A stretch of DNA of 64,000 nt, taken from the NCBI GenBank assembly GCA_039028155.1, contig JBCCIS010000004.1, forward strand, positions 62,001-126,000, given 5' to 3'. The translations under genes were made by a program, and so were the position numbers. The stretch comes from Pseudomonadota bacterium. GTDB taxonomy: Bacteria; Pseudomonadota; Alphaproteobacteria; SP197. A model generated the notes under the pieces. The model had not been told where the DNA came from. It was given only the letters and a program-made list of their open reading frames with translations, and did no database searches. Below are positions 60,661 through 64,000 of the stretch, one piece after another (the first letter of the stretch is position 1; each line of letters begins with the position of its first letter).

Positions 60661-61224
60661 GTTGTGGAACCGATGACTATGGTGGCTCGGAAACGAGTAA
60701 CTGTCTCCTGCTTCGAGCGTGAACGTTTCGCCATCAATCGTCAGTTCAAGACGGCCCTCCATGACATAGCCCGCTTCCTCACCGTCATGGCTGTAGTCAT
60801 CGTCGCCCGACGAGCAGCCGGGATGGAGTGTGCTGATGCCGATGGCGAGCCGGCCTTCCAGGTTCGCCGAAAGGAGATAGTCGCTCATGCCGAGATAGTT
60901 GGCTTGACCGAGACGCGAGTAAGAAAGCTGGCGCCTGTTCTTCGCACGTACGATGAACCTCCTTTCGCGTGGGTCGGCGCTCTCGCCAGGCGGATAGAAC
61001 CAGCCGTTGTCGACGCCCAGAGCGTCGGCAATCTCCTGCAACACCTTGACGTTCGGTTTGGTGATATCGCGCTCGACCTGGCTTAGGTAGCCGATCGACT
61101 TGCCGGTCTTCTCCGCCAAATCGGTCAAGGTCAGGCCTTTCACCTTGCGCAAGGCGCGGATCTCCGCACCCAGAGTCAATACACCAGGTGATTCATCAGG
61201 CAATGCGGCCGCTTTTGCTGCCAA
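60601..61224 (-). CDS. XRE-family regulator with C-terminal cupin domain
   Basis: 207 aa. Helix-turn-helix at about 18-72 (EIRALRKVKGLTLTDLAEKT, then KSIGYLSQVERDITKPNVKV) and a cupin at about 110-205 (GRLELTIDGETFTLEAGDSY, then FPSHHSHRFHNP). Regulators of this type commonly control nearby catabolic genes in response to a small ligand bound in the cupin. The next gene on the same strand is the OYE-type enzyme 74 bp upstream, so it may be its target. Its 3' end is the source of the duplicate at 9.6 kb. Confidence 0.9.
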   Translation of the reverse strand: MAAKAAALPDESPGVLTLGAEIRALRKVKGLTLTDLAEKTGKSIGYLSQVERDITKPNVKVLQEIADALGVDNGWFYPPGESADPRERRFIVRAKNRRQLSYSRLGQANYLGMSDYLLSANLEGRLAIGISTLHPGCSSGDDDYSHDGEEAGYVMEGRLELTIDGETFTLEAGDSYSFPSHHSHRFHNPTSQNTVFLWANTPISFHY

Positions 61225-61297
61225 TTTGTTACTCCTCGAGGCCAGCGATCAAACCCGCGCGCATCCTATGGCGGTGCCTACACGAAATCAAAGCTGG

Positions 61298-63268
61298 CTA
61301 GAGCGCCATCGCCGCCTCAAGCCCCTCCATCACGGCCTCTTCGGCAGTGCGCGGGGAGAGCGCATCGCCGATGACATGGATTTCGCCGTCCCACGTCTCG
61401 GCAAGGCTATCGGCCAGGGCGGCCTCGCGCCTATGACCCTGCGCCAGCACCAGTGTCTCGACGTCATCGACGATCATCGCCTCACCATTGGTCATGTGCT
61501 GGAAATAGACGCTGCCGGAGTCGGCGCCAAACAGGCGGGCAAAGGCCCGCGTTTCGACGCCTAGGCCGTCCAGGACGCCGATCCAGTGGTCGCGCAGATA
61601 GGCCTGCAGGTTCTGGCCGGGCATCACGCCCTGGCAGTAGAGGCGCACATGGCAGCCATTACGCGCCAGAATTTCGGCTACACCCATACCAACCCAATCG
61701 CAGCGCCAATCGGCGACGACGACACGCCCGCCGACATTGGCTTCGCCCTTGATCACCGACCAGGCATCGACCGCGTGCGCTTCGCCGAGCCCATCAAGTC
61801 CCGGACGATAGGGAACCGCGCCGGTCGCGATGATCACGGCATCCGGCGCTTCACGCTCGACCATCAGGGCATCGACCGCGATACCTTTCCCGACGCGCAC
61901 GCCGCAGAGTTCCAATTCACGCGTCAGGTTGGTCACAATACCGCCGAACTCAGCGCGGTCGGGCAACAGTTGGGCGAGCAGTGCCTGGCCGCCAAGCTGG
62001 CTGGCTTTCTCATAAAGAGTGACGTCATGGCCGCGCTCGGCAGCGCTAGCGGCAGCCTTCATGCCTCCCGGTCCACCGCCGACCACCATGACCTTCCGTG
62101 AGACATCCGCCTTCGGTTTGACGTGAGGCAGCGTGCGCTCGCGGCCGGTTTCAGGATGCTGGATACAGGAGACGATAGCGCCCATGTGGCGGTGGCCGAT
62201 GCAGGCTTGGTTGCAACCGATGCAGGCGCGGATCTCGTCGGCCCGCCCAGCCTTGGCCTTGCTTGCGAAGAAGGGGTCGCAGATCAACGCACGCACCAAC
62301 GAAACCATGTCGGCCTGGCCGGCGGCGATCACCTGCTCGGCGGTCTGTGGTTGATTGATGCGTCCACCCAACATGGTCGGCAGGCCGGTCTCGCTTTTCA
62401 GCAACGCGGCGCCATCGGTCAGATAAGCGTTAGGCACGAACATCGGCGGTACAATGTGAACGGCGCCGCCGACCGACGCGCCGGAGCCGCCAATGACGTT
62501 CACGTAGTCGATCAAGCCGGCGTCGCCGAGCGCCTTGGTGATGGCAACGCTCTCATCAGGCGTCAGACCGCCTTGATCGAGTTCGTCGACCGAGATACGG
62601 ATGCCGACCACGGTCTCGTCGCCAACGCCATCGCGAATGGCGGTGAGCGATTCGGTGAGAAACCTCAATCTGTTCTCGAAGCTGCCACCATAGAGGTCGG
62701 TGCGATGGTTGGTCCGGGGATTGACGAATTGCGCCGGCAGATAGCCCATCGATACCATGTACTCGATACCGTCCAAACCGGCCTCGGCCATGCGGCGTGC
62801 CCCATCGCCATAGGCGCGGATGATGTCACGGATCATGATCTCCGACATTGGCGCCGGCATGACGTGATGGCGCTCGTCCGGGACTTCCGACGGCGCATAG
62901 GCGGCGAGCAAAGCGCCGTTCTTTCTGCTGGCGACGGCACGGCCAGGGTGAAACAGCTGGCCGAACATGCGCGCGCCGCGCTTGTGCGCGACGTCGGCAA
63001 TCGCGCGCAACTCCGGGATGGCATCGTCGTCACTGACGGCCAGCAGACTGTGGCGGACCTCGTAGCTCTCATGAACTGTATGGGCTTCGGTGATGATCAA
63101 CCCGACGCCGCCCTCTGCGCGAGCCTCATGATAGGCGACCAGGTCCGGCAACGTGCCCGGTGTACGTCCCTGGCTGGTGCCGTGGGGGCCGAATGCGACG
63201 CGATTCTTGAGCTCAAGACCTCGGATCTCCAGCGGTTCGAAGAGATGGGGAAACGCGGTCATGCGCAT
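61298..63268 (-). CDS. OYE/FAD-NAD fusion oxidoreductase (2,4-dienoyl-CoA reductase/TMADH family)
   Basis: 656 aa. The N-terminal FMN barrel (about 1-345) starts LFEPLEIRGLELKNRVAFGP and has NPRTNHRTDLYGGSFENRLR. The 4Fe-4S cluster Cys are 349, 352, 356 and 368 (CIGCNQAC, then SC). The FAD/NAD half starts VMVVGGGPGGMKAA (393-406). Relatives include trimethylamine/dimethylamine dehydrogenase and dienoyl-CoA reductase, so an amine or enoyl substrate is possible. ATG 63268 or 63262. A second paralogue begins at 63652. Confidence 0.93.
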   Translation of the reverse strand: MRMTAFPHLFEPLEIRGLELKNRVAFGPHGTSQGRTPGTLPDLVAYHEARAEGGVGLIITEAHTVHESYEVRHSLLAVSDDDAIPELRAIADVAHKRGARMFGQLFHPGRAVASRKNGALLAAYAPSEVPDERHHVMPAPMSEIMIRDIIRAYGDGARRMAEAGLDGIEYMVSMGYLPAQFVNPRTNHRTDLYGGSFENRLRFLTESLTAIRDGVGDETVVGIRISVDELDQGGLTPDESVAITKALGDAGLIDYVNVIGGSGASVGGAVHIVPPMFVPNAYLTDGAALLKSETGLPTMLGGRINQPQTAEQVIAAGQADMVSLVRALICDPFFASKAKAGRADEIRACIGCNQACIGHRHMGAIVSCIQHPETGRERTLPHVKPKADVSRKVMVVGGGPGGMKAAASAAERGHDVTLYEKASQLGGQALLAQLLPDRAEFGGIVTNLTRELELCGVRVGKGIAVDALMVEREAPDAVIIATGAVPYRPGLDGLGEAHAVDAWSVIKGEANVGGRVVVADWRCDWVGMGVAEILARNGCHVRLYCQGVMPGQNLQAYLRDHWIGVLDGLGVETRAFARLFGADSGSVYFQHMTNGEAMIVDDVETLVLAQGHRREAALADSLAETWDGEIHVIGDALSPRTAEEAVMEGLEAAMAL

Positions 63269-63318
63269 TTGTCTCCTGGTGCCGCGATAGGTATTGCGTC
63301 GCCTGGGTGCTGGAAACG

Positions 63319-63624
63319 CTAGGCTCGTTTCGGCAGGTTGTGGACGGTGAGCTCAAACTCCTCGCGCCAATAGTCGCCATCGAGCAAATGTTCCATGTTC
63401 TGCATGACGTCGGGCCACCGCTTGCCGCTCGCTTCGAACTTCTCCTTGTCGCTCCATATGGTGATACCGATGGAGCCGCGGCCGGAGTCGTCAAACACAT
63501 CGAGGATGTACATTAGACCGGACTCCTCGGGGTCGTTGTTGGCCAGGAAGTCCTCCGCCTCCTTCTCAATCGCCGCCTTCGTGTTGGGCTTCAATGTGAA
63601 GTGGTTGATACGCATGAAAGGCAT
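63319..63624 (-). CDS. Small dimeric alpha-beta barrel protein (ABM-like)
   Basis: 101 aa. MRINHFTLKPNTKAAIEKEA start, then GLMYILDVFDDSGRGSIGIT and EHLLDGDYWREEFELTVH. The pattern fits ABM/EthD-type ferredoxin-like folds. AAGGAGGCGGTT precedes ATG 63624. It lies between two OYE-type genes and is probably in the same operon, perhaps acting on the product of those enzymes. Confidence 0.72.
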   Translation of the reverse strand: MPFMRINHFTLKPNTKAAIEKEAEDFLANNDPEESGLMYILDVFDDSGRGSIGITIWSDKEKFEASGKRWPDVMQNMEHLLDGDYWREEFELTVHNLPKRA

Positions 63625-63651
63625 AACCGCCTCCTTCCGATTCCAATCGCG

Positions 63652-64000
63652 CTAGACAGCGAATCCAGCCTTCAGCCCTTCCAGCACCGCTTCTTCCGCC
63701 GTGCGCGGCGCCAGCGCGTCACCGACCAGATGGAGCTCGACTCCGCCTCCATAGAGCGACTCCCACAGCCCGGCTTCGCGCTTGTGCGGCGTAGCGAGCA
63801 CCAGGGTTTCGACGTCTTCGCAGATGATCGGCTCACCGCTCGTAACATGCTGCATGAAGACGCTTGTCTCGTCGGCGCCGTAGAGTCGGGCATAGGGGAT
63901 GACCTCGACGCCGAGCTTGTGCAGCTGGCCCATCCAGCCATCGCGCACCATCATCGGCAGGTGTTCGCCGGCCATTGGGCCATTGACGCAAAGCCGGACC
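63652..64000 (-). CDS. Second OYE/FAD-NAD fusion oxidoreductase (partial, 5' end outside the window)
   Basis: The frame is open to the window edge and gives the last ~115 residues of a paralogue of the enzyme at 61298. Matching segments are MVRDGWMGQLHKLGVEVIPY, then LYGADETSVFMQHVTSGEPI and GDALAPRTAEEAVLEGLKAG at the end. This is the C-terminal part of the FAD/NAD half. The two paralogues and the small ABM-like gene look like one operon. Confidence 0.88.
   Translation of the reverse strand, partial: VRLCVNGPMAGEHLPMMVRDGWMGQLHKLGVEVIPYARLYGADETSVFMQHVTSGEPIICEDVETLVLATPHKREAGLWESLYGGGVELHLVGDALAPRTAEEAVLEGLKAGFAV

Noticed and set aside
62123..63322. 399-codon plus-strand open frame
   Set aside because: Antisense of the OYE fusion enzyme; no family features.
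1..64000. CRISPR arrays, tRNA or rRNA genes and intact transposases
   Set aside because: The five dispersed repeats are 10-14 kb apart, not a regular array. I saw no cloverleaf, rRNA or transposase motif, though a covariance-model search was not possible.

Overview
The window reads as one continuous piece of a GC-rich proteobacterial chromosome, most likely an alphaproteobacterium of the Rhodospirillales/Rhizobiales kind. The basis is the gene repertoire: two-ATPase polyol ABC operon with a PTS-type dihydroxyacetone kinase, FCD-type GntR control, Bat/MoxR operon, SOUL and ferric-reductase-like proteins. I saw no rRNA, tRNA, CRISPR array or intact transposase. The taxonomic guess is inference only.

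Layout. 1-6.9 kb: a catabolic locus for a betaine- or choline-like compound. It holds a GMC dehydrogenase, two SDRs, a HbpS/GlcG protein, an imine-reductase-like dehydrogenase, a betaine-type binding protein broken by one amber codon, and a GntR regulator with two matching candidate operators. 7.2-13.4 kb: small exported redox proteins, a SOUL lipoprotein, a chimeric amidohydrolase/cupin remnant, an outer-membrane barrel and an arylsulfatase. 13.5-22.3 kb: a MoxR-DUF58-DUF4381-VWA-VWA/TPR-BatD operon ending in an octaheme cytochrome c/TPR protein. 22.3-24.6 kb: an exported HAD phosphatase, an ABM protein and a decayed KDPG aldolase.

24.6-33.9 kb is an unusual island on the minus strand. It holds a NACHT NTPase with a Lon-like N-terminal domain, an exported caspase-like protease, three paralogous HdeA-like secreted proteins, another small secreted protein, and a three-gene operon of unknown function with a methyltransferase. 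Four transcription units here share a precisely spaced upstream element (CAAAAAA-N10-CCCTGCAT), which suggests one dedicated regulon.

35.1-48.0 kb is a RiPP cluster. It holds a nitrile-hydratase-type leader precursor with a predicted eight-residue core (NCWPNSPS), a fused E1-like/YcaO cyclodehydratase, a SagB-type dehydrogenase, a C39 peptidase ABC exporter with a second degenerate ABC protein, two phytanoyl-CoA-dioxygenase-like enzymes, a terpene-cyclase-like protein, a sulfotransferase and an unknown protein. The combination looks unusual. Direct repeats with extended homology bracket the cluster.

48.4-60.2 kb: an amidohydrolase diverges from a ten-gene ABC-transporter/dihydroxyacetone-kinase operon with split EIIA, HPr and EI proteins and an HTH protein; DhaK lies convergent at the end. 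60.6-64.0 kb: an XRE-cupin regulator, an Old-Yellow-Enzyme/FAD fusion, a small ABM-like protein and the start of a second OYE paralogue that runs off the window.

A family of ~95-bp repeats built around the palindrome TCCCTGTTAACAGGGA occurs five times, always in the same orientation (10.3, 23.6, 34.1, 48.1 and 60.3 kb). The copies sit at the edges of gene blocks and next to gene remnants, as expected for scars of mobile or recombining DNA.
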